From an uncultured Lutibacter sp. (lineage in GTDB: Bacteria; Bacteroidota; Bacteroidia; Flavobacteriales; Flavobacteriaceae), in contig NZ_CANLRG010000006.1 of the NCBI RefSeq assembly GCF_947493565.1, positions 124,001-188,000 of the forward strand: 64,000 nucleotides of DNA. The letters are read 5' to 3'. Shown piece after piece: positions 20,002 to 29,673 of the stretch. The notes beneath the pieces are model-generated. The model was not told the origin of the DNA, made no database searches, and saw only the letters and a program-made list of their open reading frames with translations. The translations under genes were made by a program, and so were the position numbers. Position 1 is the stretch's first letter. The number at the start of each line of letters is the position of its first letter.

Positions 20002-20478
20002 ATGAGACACGGAAAGAAATTTAATCACTTAGGAAGACAAACAGCGCATAGAAAAGCTATGTTAGCTAATATGGCTTGTTCATTAATTGAGCATAAGCGT
20101 ATAAATACTACTGTTGCTAAAGCTAAAGCTTTACGTCAATTTGTAGAACCTTTAATTACAAAATCTAAAGGAGACACAACACATAACCGTAGAGTTGTAT
20201 TTAGTTATTTAAGAAACAAATATGCAGTTACTGAATTGTTTAAAGAAGTTTCTGTAAAAGTAGCTGATAGACCAGGAGGATATGTTCGTATTATTAAATT
20301 AGGAAATCGTCAAGGTGATAATGCACCTATGGCAATGGTTGAACTGGTTGATTACAATACAACGTATAACCCTAACAGTAAGAAAAAGAAGAAAACAACA
20401 CGTAGAGGTAAAGCTAAAAAGGCTGAAGCGGTTGTTGATACGGTTGAATCAACTGAAGATAAAAAAGAAGATAATTAA
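20002..20478 (+). CDS. rplQ: 50S ribosomal protein L17
   Basis: L17 sits near the tunnel exit. The core [40 protein letters not shown] and [20 protein letters not shown] is intact. Flavobacterial L17 is longer than in E. coli: the 158-residue protein ends in a Lys-rich then acidic tail ([19 protein letters not shown], then [10 protein letters not shown]). It is the last gene of the ribosomal run and is followed at once by a strong terminator. Confidence 0.98.
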   Translation: MRHGKKFNHLGRQTAHRKAMLANMACSLIEHKRINTTVAKAKALRQFVEPLITKSKGDTTHNRRVVFSYLRNKYAVTELFKEVSVKVADRPGGYVRIIKLGNRQGDNAPMAMVELVDYNTTYNPNSKKKKKTTRRGKAKKAEAVVDTVESTEDKKEDN

Positions 20479-20500
20479 TGTACATTCATTAAAAATATCG

Positions 20501-20537
20501 AAAAGGATAAACTACAAAATAGTTTATCCTTTTTTTA
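20501..20537 (+). terminator. Terminator of the ribosomal operon
   Basis: AAAAGGATAAACT pairs perfectly with AGTTTATCCTTTT across loop ACAAAAT and runs into a T-tract. It closes the 17-kb rpsL-rplQ unit. Confidence 0.9.
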
Positions 20538-20597
20538 TATGCTTATAGAAACTTAATATTTTACTAATAACTAAATAATAATATTTATTTTTTATAT

Positions 20598-20605
20598 TAT
20601 TTTTG
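20598..20605 (+). promoter_or_regulatory. -7 box of the carA promoter
   Basis: TATTTTTG matches TAnnTTTG and lies 28 bases before the carA start. No clear TTG is found at the expected -33 position, so only the -7 element is supported. Confidence 0.45.
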
Positions 20606-20633
20606 CAAAAAATCATTTCAAAACAAACTATAA

Positions 20634-21740
20634 ATGAAATACACACAGCGAAAAAAAGCAATCTTACTTTTAGCAGATGGGACTATTTTTGAAGGAAAAT
20701 CAATAGGTATAGATGGTACTGCATTTGGTGAAATTTGTTACAATACTGGAATGACTGGGTATCAAGAAATATTTACTGACCCTTCTTATTTTGGGCAATT
20801 AATGTTAACTACAAATGCTCATATAGGGAATTATGGAGTAAATGAAAATGAAATTGAATCAGATTCCATTAAAATTTCAGGTTTAGTTTGTAAAAATTTT
20901 AGTTTTAATTATTCAAGAGACAATGCACAAGATTCTCTAGAAAATTATTTTATCAAACAAAATTTATTGGCTATTTCTGATATTGACACGCGTGCAGTTG
21001 TAAGGTATATTAGAGATAAAGGAGCGATGAATGCTGTTATTTCGACAGAAACTGATCTAGGAGTGCTAAAAGAGAAATTAAAGGCTATTCCTGACATGAA
21101 TGGGCTGGAGTTAGCATCTAAAGTTTCAACCAAAGAACCTTACTTCTTTGGAGATGAAAATGCACCATTAAAGATTTCAGCTTTGGATATTGGAATTAAA
21201 AAAAATATTTTAAGAAATCTTGCTAATAGAGGTTGTTATATTAAGGTATTTCCTTATAATTCAACTTTTGAAGAAATGAATGCATTTCAACCTGATGGTT
21301 ACTTTTTATCTAATGGACCTGGAGATCCAGAACCTTTAGTAGAGGCACAAAACTTAGCAAAAGAAATTATTAAAAATGACCTTCCTTTATTCGGAATTTG
21401 TTTAGGTCACCAAGTAATTGCATTGGCAAATGGTATTTCTACCTACAAAATGCATAATGGGCATAGAGGGATTAATCATCCAGTAAAAAATTTAATTACA
21501 GGCAAAGGAGAAATAACATCTCAAAACCATGGTTTTGTTGTTAAAAGAGAAGATGTTGAAAATCATAAAGATTTTGAAGTAACACATATCCATTTAAATG
21601 ATGATACGCTAGCAGGAATGCGTATGAAAGATAAGAACTGTTTTTCAGTACAATACCATCCAGAAGCAAGCCCTGGGCCTCATGATTCATCGTACTTATT
21701 TGATCAGTTTATTGAAAATATTCAAAACTCAAAAAAATAA
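20634..21740 (+). CDS. carA: Carbamoyl-phosphate synthase small (glutaminase) subunit
   Basis: CarA hydrolyses glutamine and passes ammonia to CarB to make carbamoyl phosphate for pyrimidines and arginine. The 368-residue protein has the N-terminal CPSase_sm domain (LLLADGTIFEGKSIGIDGTA, GMTGYQEIFTDPSYFGQLML) and a class I glutamine amidotransferase domain. The catalytic Cys is in PLFGICLGHQVIALA, and the His and Glu are in FSVQYHPEASPGPHD. It stands alone between two terminators; carB is not in the window. The start 28 bases after the -7 box is the first Met. Confidence 0.98.
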   Translation: MKYTQRKKAILLLADGTIFEGKSIGIDGTAFGEICYNTGMTGYQEIFTDPSYFGQLMLTTNAHIGNYGVNENEIESDSIKISGLVCKNFSFNYSRDNAQDSLENYFIKQNLLAISDIDTRAVVRYIRDKGAMNAVISTETDLGVLKEKLKAIPDMNGLELASKVSTKEPYFFGDENAPLKISALDIGIKKNILRNLANRGCYIKVFPYNSTFEEMNAFQPDGYFLSNGPGDPEPLVEAQNLAKEIIKNDLPLFGICLGHQVIALANGISTYKMHNGHRGINHPVKNLITGKGEITSQNHGFVVKREDVENHKDFEVTHIHLNDDTLAGMRMKDKNCFSVQYHPEASPGPHDSSYLFDQFIENIQNSKK

Positions 21741-21744
21741 AAAT

Positions 21745-21778
21745 AAAAGCCAATAATTATTTAATTATTGGCTTTTTT
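21745..21778 (+). terminator. Terminator after carA
   Basis: AAAAGCCAATAATTA pairs with TAATTATTGGCTTTT, followed by a short T-tract. It begins five bases after the carA stop. Confidence 0.88.
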
Positions 21779-21810
21779 AATACGGTAAAAACGAAAACGT
21801 TATCGTATAA

Positions 21811-23175
<1,365 letters not shown>

Positions 23176-23197
23176 TAATTAAACTACCTAAATAATT

Positions 23198-23228
23198 AAA
23201 AAAAGTCGAGATTTTTCTCGACTTTTTT
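23198..23228 (+). terminator. Terminator after eno
   Basis: AAAAGTCGAGA and TCTCGACTTTT form an 11-bp stem with loop TTTT and a T-tract. Confidence 0.9.
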
Positions 23229-23276
23229 GCGTTTGTAACAATATATACATAATTAGCAAATGATTACTGTAATTTC

Positions 23277-23307
23277 TTTCAAAATCGCTTAAAAATCGTT
23301 AAATTCG
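23277..23307 (+). promoter_or_regulatory. Possible gltA promoter
   Basis: TTTC and TAAATTCG lie 19 bases apart. Each differs by one base from the TTTG / TAnnTTTG consensus. The box ends 49 bases before the gltA start. Weak but well placed. Confidence 0.35.
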
Positions 23308-23356
23308 CTACAAGAAAAATAATAGATTAATAACATATAATATACATATATAAGCT

Positions 23357-24643
23357 ATGTCAAAAAAAGCGATTTTAGAAGTAGATGGTAAGAGATATGA
23401 GTTTCCAGTTTTAATAGGAACTGAAAATGAAATTGCCATAGACATAAAAGCATTAAGAGGTGTTACCAACGGCATAACCACTTTAGATCCAGGATTTAAA
23501 AATACAAGTTCTTGTGAGAGCGCTATTACTTTTTTAGATGGTGAAAAAGGAATTTTGCGTTACAGAGGCTATTCTATTGAAGAATTAGCAGATAAATCTG
23601 ATTTTTTAGAAGTAGCTTATTTATTAATTTTTGGAGAACTTCCAACAGAGGAGCAAAAACTAAAATTTCATAGAGATATTCAAAAAACATCATTAGTTGA
23701 TGAAGATATTAAGAAAATTTTAGATGGATTCCCTAAATCAGCACATCCAATGGGGGTACTATCAGCATTAACAAGTGCTTTAACAGCTTTTAACCCAAAA
23801 AGTGTTAATGTTGAATCTGAAGAAGATATGTACCGAGCAATATGTAAAATTTTAGGCAAATTTCCTGTTTTAGTGGCCTGGGCATATAGAAAGGAAGAAG
23901 GGCTTCCATTAGCTTATGGAGATAATTCATTAGGATACGTTGAAAATTTCATTAAAATGATGTTTGAACTTCCTAATGAAGAATATAAAATGAACCCAGT
24001 GGTTGTTGATGCTTTAGATAAGTTGTTAATTTTACATGCAGATCACGAACAAAACTGTTCTACATCTACAGTAAGAGTTGTTGGTTCATCTCATGCAGGT
24101 TTATTTGCTTCAATCTCTGCAGGTATTTCTGCATTATGGGGCCCTTTACATGGAGGTGCTAACCAAGCGGTAATTGAAATGTTAGAGGCAATTAAAGAAG
24201 ATGGAGGTGATTATCAAAAATACATCGCAAAAGCTAAAGATAAAAATGATCCTTTCCGTTTAATGGGATTTGGTCATAGAGTTTATAAAAACTTCGACCC
24301 ACGTGCAAACATTATCAAAGTTGCTGCCGAAGAAGTTTTAGCAGATTTAGGAATTGATGATCCAGTTTTAGATATCGCACGAGGTTTGGCAAAAGAAGCA
24401 CTAAGTGATGAGTATTTTAAATCTCGTAACTTATACCCAAATGTAGATTTTTATTCTGGAATTATTTACAGAGCGTTAGGAATACCTGTACCAATGTTTA
24501 CAGCAATGTTTGCATTAGGAAGGCTACCTGGTTGGATTGCTCAATGGAAAGAAATGAGATTAAGAAAAGAACCAATTAGTAGACCAAGACAATTATATAT
24601 TGGAGAAACTTTAAGACCTTTCAAATCTTTTGAAGAAAGGTAA
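23357..24643 (+). CDS. gltA: Citrate synthase (type II)
   Basis: Citrate synthase condenses oxaloacetate and acetyl-CoA in the TCA cycle. The 428-residue length and N-terminal beta domain (ILEVDGKRYEFPVLIGTENE) mark the NADH-sensitive hexameric type II family. Catalytic His residues are in LHADHEQNCSTSTVR and GHRVYKNFDPRA, and the catalytic Asp is in NLYPNVDFYSGIIYRALG. The R of FGHRVYK contacts substrate. It stands alone, with its own terminator. Confidence 0.98.
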   Translation: MSKKAILEVDGKRYEFPVLIGTENEIAIDIKALRGVTNGITTLDPGFKNTSSCESAITFLDGEKGILRYRGYSIEELADKSDFLEVAYLLIFGELPTEEQKLKFHRDIQKTSLVDEDIKKILDGFPKSAHPMGVLSALTSALTAFNPKSVNVESEEDMYRAICKILGKFPVLVAWAYRKEEGLPLAYGDNSLGYVENFIKMMFELPNEEYKMNPVVVDALDKLLILHADHEQNCSTSTVRVVGSSHAGLFASISAGISALWGPLHGGANQAVIEMLEAIKEDGGDYQKYIAKAKDKNDPFRLMGFGHRVYKNFDPRANIIKVAAEEVLADLGIDDPVLDIARGLAKEALSDEYFKSRNLYPNVDFYSGIIYRALGIPVPMFTAMFALGRLPGWIAQWKEMRLRKEPISRPRQLYIGETLRPFKSFEER

Positions 24644-24676
24644 AATACGTTAATTATAATATTTTAAAATATTGCC

Positions 24677-24711
24677 AAAACCTCATATTAATTTATGGGG
24701 TTTTATTATTT
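24677..24711 (+). terminator. Terminator after gltA
   Basis: AAAACCTCAT pairs with ATGGGGTTTT (one T-G wobble), followed by a broken T-tract (TTTTATTATTTTT). It lies 34 bases after the gltA stop. Confidence 0.7.
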
Positions 24712-24732
24712 TTACACAAAAATATTATAAAT

Positions 24733-25647
24733 ATGATAAAACTTAATGTTCAAGATGAAACCTCACGTCTTAGAGCTGTAGTTTTAGGAACAGCAAAAAG
24801 TAATGGTCCTACACCTAAACTTGAAGAAGCTTACGATCCTAAATCAATAGAACATATAAAGGCTGGTACTTACCCTACAGAACAAGATATGATTTCAGAA
24901 ATGGAAGCATTTAATAAAGTACTCGAAAAATACAATGTAAAAGTTTACAGACCTAATGTGATTAATAATTACAATCAAATTTTTTCAAGAGATATCGCTT
25001 TTGTAATTGATGATAAAATAGTTGTTTCTAACATTTTGCCAGATAGAGAACAAGAAATAGAAGCAATTAAGTATGTTTTAAATCAAATAGATCCAAGCAA
25101 AATAATTGAAGCATCTGATGATATTCATTTTGAAGGCGGTGACGTAATGTTATGGAATAACCACATTTTTATAGGCACTTATAAAGGCGCTGATTATAAA
25201 AATTATATTACAGCCCGTACAAATATGAAAGGAGTGCAATTTATAAAAGATCACTTTCCAAATAAAATTGTAAAAGAATTTGATTTAGTAAAGTCTAATA
25301 CCAATGCCAAAGAAAATGCATTGCATTTAGATTGCTGCTTTCAGCCTGTGGGAAAAGATAAGGCTATTATACACAAAGAAGGCTTTAGAAATGAAGAAGA
25401 TTATAATTATTTAGTGAAACTATTTGGGAAAGAAAACTTATTTCATATTACTAAAGATGAAATGTATCAAATGTTCTCTAATGTTTTTTCAATTTCTGAT
25501 GAAGTAATTGTAACTGAACAAAACTTTACAAGATTAAACACTTGGTTAGAAAATCAAGGTTTTATAGTTGAAAAAATTCCATATACCGAAATAGCCAAGC
25601 AAGAGGGTTTATTAAGATGCTCCACAATGCCTTTAATTAGAGAATAA
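24733..25647 (+). CDS. DDAH / amidinotransferase-fold guanidino-group hydrolase
   Basis: The 304-residue protein has the five-bladed guanidino-group modifying fold. The pattern seen is FSRDIAFVIDDKIVVSN (with Asp), then HFEGGDVMLWNNHIFIGT with the Glu/Asp pair that binds the guanidinium, then NALHLDCCFQP with the catalytic His, and GLLRCSTMPLIRE with the nucleophilic Cys near the end. Family members hydrolyse methylated arginines (DDAH), arginine or agmatine, or transfer amidino groups. The exact substrate is not decided by these motifs. It lies three bases before ctlX and 26 bases further is an Rrf2 regulator, so an arginine/citrulline breakdown role is likely. No signal peptide, so cytoplasmic. 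Confidence 0.85.
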   Translation: MIKLNVQDETSRLRAVVLGTAKSNGPTPKLEEAYDPKSIEHIKAGTYPTEQDMISEMEAFNKVLEKYNVKVYRPNVINNYNQIFSRDIAFVIDDKIVVSNILPDREQEIEAIKYVLNQIDPSKIIEASDDIHFEGGDVMLWNNHIFIGTYKGADYKNYITARTNMKGVQFIKDHFPNKIVKEFDLVKSNTNAKENALHLDCCFQPVGKDKAIIHKEGFRNEEDYNYLVKLFGKENLFHITKDEMYQMFSNVFSISDEVIVTEQNFTRLNTWLENQGFIVEKIPYTEIAKQEGLLRCSTMPLIRE

Positions 25648-25650
25648 ACC

Positions 25651-26589
25651 ATGAAACAAATTACAAATACCATTTTAATGGTTCGCCCAGTTTCATTCCG
25701 TATGAACGAGCAAACAGCAGTTAATAATTATTATCAAAAAGTATTAGAAAGTATCACCCCTGAAACGGTTCAAGCTAAAGCTTTAAAAGAGTTTGATGAT
25801 TTTGTTGGAAAATTAAGATCCATCGGTGTACAAGTAGTGGTTGTACAAGATGAAAAAGAACCTGATACTCCAGACTCTATTTTTCCAAACAATTGGGTTT
25901 CATTTCATGAAAGCGGAGATGTAGCTTTATATCCTATGTTTGCTGAAAATAGAAGGTTAGAAAGGAGAGAAGATATCTTTGTAAAGCTTGAAGAGTTAGG
26001 GTTTATTATTGAAAATGTAGTGGATTATACAGCTGCTGAAGAAGAACATCTTTTTTTAGAAGGTACAGGAAGTTTATTATTAGATAGAATAAATGGAAAA
26101 GCTTATTGTGCATTGTCGCCACGAGCTGATGAAGATTTATTAATTGAATTTTGTGAGGATTTTGAATTTACACCAGTACTTTTTACTTCTTATCAAACAG
26201 TAAATAATAAACGTCTACCAATTTACCATACAAATGTAGTGATGTGTTTGGGAGAAAGCTTTTCGGTAATATGTTTAGATAGTATTGATGATAAGAAAGA
26301 ACGTAAAAATGTAATTAAGCATTTAAAAGAAGATGGCAAAGATATTATTACTATTTCTGAAGATCAGGTAAATAATTTTGCTGGAAATATGTTGCAAGTT
26401 ATAGGGAATAACGATGAGCGCTATGTAGTTATGTCAAATTCAGCCTATCAAAGTTTAAACAAACAGCAAATAACTCAACTTGAAAAACATGGTAAATTAT
26501 TATACAGTTCATTAGATACTATTGAAGCTTGTGGAGGAGGAAGTGCCAGATGTATGATGGCGGAAGTTTTTTTACCTAAACAGAACTAA
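25651..26589 (+). CDS. ctlX: Citrulline utilization hydrolase CtlX-like (arginine deiminase-related)
   Basis: The 312-residue protein belongs to the arginine-deiminase-related family whose Francisella member CtlX turns citrulline into ornithine. Motifs in order are FRMNEQTAVNNYYQ near residue 20, DSIFPNNWVSFHESGDVALY, the carboxylate site HLFLEGTGSLLLDR, the catalytic His in PIYHTNVVMCLGE and the Cys in ACGGGSARCMMAEVFLPK at the C-terminus. It is only three bases after the DDAH-like gene, so the two are an operon. The citrulline substrate is inferred from the family; ornithine or arginine derivatives remain possible. Confidence 0.85.
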   Translation: MKQITNTILMVRPVSFRMNEQTAVNNYYQKVLESITPETVQAKALKEFDDFVGKLRSIGVQVVVVQDEKEPDTPDSIFPNNWVSFHESGDVALYPMFAENRRLERREDIFVKLEELGFIIENVVDYTAAEEEHLFLEGTGSLLLDRINGKAYCALSPRADEDLLIEFCEDFEFTPVLFTSYQTVNNKRLPIYHTNVVMCLGESFSVICLDSIDDKKERKNVIKHLKEDGKDIITISEDQVNNFAGNMLQVIGNNDERYVVMSNSAYQSLNKQQITQLEKHGKLLYSSLDTIEACGGGSARCMMAEVFLPKQN

Positions 26590-26615
26590 TTCATCAAAAA
26601 TTATTAATTTTAAGA

Positions 26616-27032
26616 ATGCTTTCAAAAAAAACAAAATATGGATTAAAGGCATTAAGTTACTTGGCAAAGCAAGAGCAAAATGAACCTATTTTAATATCTG
26701 ATATTTCTACTTCAGAAAATATTTCAAGAAAGTTTTTGGAAAGTATATTATTAACTCTCAAAAAAAACGGAATCTTGGCTTCCAAAAAAGGTAAAGGAGG
26801 AGGCTATTATTTATTAAAGAAACCTACCGAGATTAAAATTTCAACGGTTATTAGAGTTTTAGAAGGCCCTATTGCTATGTTACCTTGTGTTAGTTTAAAC
26901 TACTATGAACGTTGTGATGATTGTACTAGTGAGGAAAAATGTAGTTTAAATAGGTTAATGGCTGATGTAAGAGATAGTACTTTAAAAATTTTAGAAAACA
27001 AGACTTTAGCAGACTTTCATTGTGGGTCTTAA
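26616..27032 (+). CDS. Rrf2 family transcriptional regulator
   Basis: The 138-residue protein has the N-terminal winged helix of Rrf2 (LSKKTKYGLKALSYLAKQEQ, recognition helix around ISRKFLESILLTLKKNGIL, wing KGKGGGYYLLKKP). It also has a cysteine cluster, C91, C100, C103 and C109, where IscR- and NsrR-type members bind a 2Fe-2S or 4Fe-4S cluster. The spacing (x8, x2, x5) differs from IscR, and the effector is unknown. It lies 26 bases after ctlX and may sense redox or iron-sulfur state. A bidirectional terminator follows. Confidence 0.9.
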   Translation: MLSKKTKYGLKALSYLAKQEQNEPILISDISTSENISRKFLESILLTLKKNGILASKKGKGGGYYLLKKPTEIKISTVIRVLEGPIAMLPCVSLNYYERCDDCTSEEKCSLNRLMADVRDSTLKILENKTLADFHCGS

Positions 27033-27066
27033 CACTTTAGTTTATAGCTTTTATAACTACCTAATA

Positions 27067-27110
27067 GAAAAATAAGGGATGTTTTACTTAGTAAAAACAT
27101 CCCTTATTTT
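27067..27110. terminator. Bidirectional terminator between the rrf2-type gene and the 63-aa gene
   Basis: AAAATAAGGGATGTTTT is complementary to AAAACATCCCTTATTTT with one extra A in the loop side, flanked by A and T tracts. It serves converging genes. Confidence 0.85.
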
Positions 27111-27115
27111 AAGCT

Positions 27116-27307
27116 TTAAATAAACAAATTGCAGTCTTCGCAACTCTTAATTTTACCGTAATAAGTTTCTCTATATTTATGTAAAGTTTGTATAGGTAAA
27201 CCTAATAGGTGTTTTTTAATGTAAGTAACTTTAGTAGTTAGCCTTCCCATTTTTTTAGAATATCTGTTTTCTGTTTTACTCGTTCTTTTAATATATAATA
27301 GTTTCAT
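27116..27307 (-). CDS. Small basic protein of unknown function
   Basis: The 63-residue protein is Lys/Arg/Tyr-rich (MKLLYIKRTSKTENRYSKKM) and ends in LHKYRETYYGKIKSCEDCNL with a CxxC pair. I do not recognise a named domain, though short proteins of this look occur in other Flavobacteriaceae. There is no signal peptide or membrane segment. It converges with the rrf2-type gene across a terminator. It has a consensus promoter about 240 bases upstream, which would give it an unusually long 5' leader. Possible roles include nucleic-acid binding through the basic face; this is guesswork from composition. Confidence 0.6.
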   Translation of the reverse strand: MKLLYIKRTSKTENRYSKKMGRLTTKVTYIKKHLLGLPIQTLHKYRETYYGKIKSCEDCNLFI

Positions 27308-27555
27308 AATTTTTTAAATGTAATTTTTGAATATTTATATTATAATATTCATAGATTGATAAAAATACTCTTGAATAAATAAGATAAGATGTTATGTTTG
27401 AAATGTTTTTGGATTTAAGCTAATGAAGATTAACTTAACTAAAAAGTTAGAACAATCCAGGAGGAATAAACTTCTCTGATTGTGTTCTGAAAACTAAAAA
27501 ATTAAAAGAGAAAATTCGTTGATTTTTTTGTTCGTAGTGATAATATATCATATTG

Positions 27556-27586
27556 CAAATTTACAAGAATTTTGGAGAATAACCAA
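27556..27586 (-). promoter_or_regulatory. Minus-strand promoter upstream of the 63-aa gene
   Basis: On the minus strand TTG is followed after 20 bases by TAAATTTG, a full match to the Bacteroidota consensus. The inferred start near 27551 leaves about 240 bases of untranslated RNA before the small gene. Confidence 0.6.
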
Positions 27587-27660
27587 TTTTAAGATGTTGA
27601 GTTTGTTAAAGCTCAAATTTCAATGCAAAAAAATAAACATAAAGTAGGGGGCTTAACTGA

Positions 27661-27691
27661 AAAAAAGAAGAGGCTGTAAAAACAGCCTCTT
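27661..27691 (-). terminator. Terminator of the 598-aa unknown protein gene
   Basis: AAGAGGCTGT and ACAGCCTCTT form a 10-bp stem with loop AAAA. Read leftwards it runs into CTTTTTT. It starts seven bases past the stop codon. Confidence 0.85.
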
Positions 27692-27697
27692 TGTAAA

Positions 27698-29494
27698 TTA
27701 TACCTTTTCTAAAATAGGGATTTTTATTTCAAAAAGTTCATTTTTTAAATGCTCTAAATCTTCTAATAAGGCATGTTTGTTTTCTGAAAATTTTGAAAAT
27801 AATTGATGGTAATAATTGATACCATTATGCAAGTTATGTTGAAATGTTTTCAAATATTTTTCATTTTTTAACGTAAATGAATCTTTAAACTCTTCCACTT
27901 TGTTTGAAAAATAATTGACATACATTGCAAGTTCTTTTATAAACATATGTGGTCTATTGTTGGTGGTAATAATATTTGCTTTACCATAAATATGATGTAC
28001 CATTTCTTTTAAGGTAACTTCTTTTGAAAAATAAGCCATATTTGGCCCTGGACAAATTGCAACACCTTGCGCTTCTCCTTTTTGCTCCATATCATATTCA
28101 ATTAAAGCCGCATTGGATAAGCCTTCACATAAACATGCTTTAGTTGTAATTGCATCGCTCTTTTTTTTGTACTCTAGATTGCTTAAATTTTGAGTTTTTA
28201 ATTCTTCTAACTTTATATTTTGATATTTTTTTGAAGCGGTACAAATTGGTTTTTTACTGTACTCCATGTTTGAAGCTAAAAACTTTTTAGGGCAAGAGCT
28301 ACCAGGTTTATTTTTAGCAATTCGTTCATTTTTAAGAATTTCATTGGTATTTCCTTTTAAACTATTAAAGGGAACTCCTAATGGAGAAATATTGCTTAAA
28401 TACAACTCTTTTTCTGTAGCTTTTTCTAAGGTTTTAATGGTTTCCTTATCCACGGTTGTTGCTTCTGGTACTAAAAGAAATGGAGATCCCCAACCAACAG
28501 AGTCTACGTTATAATTTTCTAATAAAAACTCATGTTCTTCAGAAGTTCCAACTCCTCCTTGAACTGTAATGTTAAGTTGCAAGGCTGTATTTGGAATTGT
28601 TTTGTTTTTACTTTTTAAAGCTTCAACTAAAACGGTGTAAATATCTTGTGCTAATGCTTTTTTATTATTTTTAAACTCCTCCAAAATGGGTCCCATTAAA
28701 TATCCTTCTGAAGCAAAAGCATGACCTCCACAATTTAGCCCAGACTCAATTCTATATTCTGAAACCCATAGTCCTTTTTTAGCTAAAAACTTTCCTTGAA
28801 TTAAAGCAGATCTATAATCACTAACTTTTAAAATAATTTTTTTCCTAATTGATCCTTCTTCAGAAGGGAAAAAGTCTTTAAAATTTTCAATATAGCTATA
28901 AAGTCTTGGGTTCATTCCTGCAGACAATACAATTGAGGATTCTAAATTACTATTCGCAAACCCTCTTAAAGCAGCATGAGCATCATTAAACTCAATTGGA
29001 AGCTGTTCATTTTTATGATAATTTGGTTTATCCAACTTCGTCATAATGTTAACATCTATACTTCCAGGCTTTAAATTGTTGTGAATCCAATTTTGTACAT
29101 CTTCTTTAACCGTATTATTTTTAATAGTTTTAAAAAAGCTTTTCTTTATTTCAGAAAAATCAGGAAGCATTTCTATATACTTTTCTAGCTCACTACTTTT
29201 TTCCTCATAAGTGTTTTTAAGGTTTTCAAACTTATGTTTTACAATAGTATCAACAGTATTTAAGTAAGAGGTAATTCTCTTAGCTCTATAATCTTCTACT
29301 TTCATTGAAATTTCTTTATAAGGAATTTCAAATTTTTTAGAATAGTATTCATTCATTTTTTCAATAATTACATCATCTACAATTGAAATAACTGATGAAA
29401 TACCATATTTTGCAATTTTAATAGGACTGTCTATTGTAAAAGCAAGCCCCATTACTGGTATATGAAATGTATGAGGATTGTTTTTATGTTGCAT
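27698..29494 (-). CDS. Large conserved-looking protein of unknown function, Cys-containing, possibly TIM-barrel flavoenzyme-like
   Basis: The 598-residue cytoplasmic protein has no recognised name. Its opening HIPVMGLAFTIDSPIKIAKY followed by GISSVISIVDD resembles the start of nitronate monooxygenase/NPD-type FMN barrels. ESGLNCGGHAFASEGYLMGP (C255) and QLNITVQGGVGTSEEHEFLL with VGWGSPFLLVPEATTV look like a cofactor and active-site face. This is an impression from motifs, not a search. Six cysteines (C255, C401, C418, C454, C456, C481) cluster in the last half, in GSSCPKKF, KPICTAS, KACLCEG and AICPGPN, and may bind metal or an iron-sulfur cluster. The gene is monocistronic, with its own promoter, an upstream palindrome and a terminator. 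Confidence 0.75.
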   Translation of the reverse strand: MQHKNNPHTFHIPVMGLAFTIDSPIKIAKYGISSVISIVDDVIIEKMNEYYSKKFEIPYKEISMKVEDYRAKRITSYLNTVDTIVKHKFENLKNTYEEKSSELEKYIEMLPDFSEIKKSFFKTIKNNTVKEDVQNWIHNNLKPGSIDVNIMTKLDKPNYHKNEQLPIEFNDAHAALRGFANSNLESSIVLSAGMNPRLYSYIENFKDFFPSEEGSIRKKIILKVSDYRSALIQGKFLAKKGLWVSEYRIESGLNCGGHAFASEGYLMGPILEEFKNNKKALAQDIYTVLVEALKSKNKTIPNTALQLNITVQGGVGTSEEHEFLLENYNVDSVGWGSPFLLVPEATTVDKETIKTLEKATEKELYLSNISPLGVPFNSLKGNTNEILKNERIAKNKPGSSCPKKFLASNMEYSKKPICTASKKYQNIKLEELKTQNLSNLEYKKKSDAITTKACLCEGLSNAALIEYDMEQKGEAQGVAICPGPNMAYFSKEVTLKEMVHHIYGKANIITTNNRPHMFIKELAMYVNYFSNKVEEFKDSFTLKNEKYLKTFQHNLHNGINYYHQLFSKFSENKHALLEDLEHLKNELFEIKIPILEKV

Positions 29495-29512
29495 GTTATT
29501 ATGTTTTTACGT

Positions 29513-29563
29513 TAACTGGCAAAAGTATAGAACTTAGATTTATTAAGTATGACGGTTGTCATA
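29513..29563 (-). promoter_or_regulatory. Promoter of the 598-aa protein gene with a TATGAC-N4-GTCATA palindrome
   Basis: On the minus strand TACTTTTG (29527-29520) is an exact -7 box. The palindrome TATGAC/GTCATA with a four-base spacer occupies 29548-29563. Its centre falls about 41 bases before the inferred start, where Crp/Fnr-type activators bind at class II promoters. No good TTG is present at -33, as expected for an activated promoter. Confidence 0.5.
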
Positions 29564-29614
29564 TTTTAAGTCATTTTGCAAACTTTGCTTAAAGTTTTAA
29601 CATAAGTTTTTGAA

Positions 29615-29650
29615 TAAAAAAAGCCAGCTCACACAAGTTGAACTGGCTTC
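29615..29650 (-). terminator. Terminator of the DUF2807 gene
   Basis: AAGCCAG pairs with CTGGCTT, with an inner TCA/TGA helix, and the minus-strand transcript ends in TTTTTTT. Confidence 0.8.
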
Positions 29651-29673
29651 CCAATTTAATATATAAACTGGAG

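Larger units (their letters stand above)
27308..27697. other. 390-base gap with leftward promoter and a structured leader or ncRNA
   Basis: Between two minus-strand genes. It contains a consensus minus-strand promoter at its middle, a hairpin just downstream of that promoter (GAACACAATC pairing with GATTGTTC, extended by GTT/AAC) at about 27451-27495, and the terminator of the 598-residue gene at its right end. No ORF of more than a few codons in it looks real. Confidence 0.5.

Noticed and set aside
27451-27500. Stem with CAGGAGGA considered as SRP RNA (4.5S)
   Set aside because: The conserved 3' AGCAG side of the SRP symmetric loop is missing and the stem is too short.
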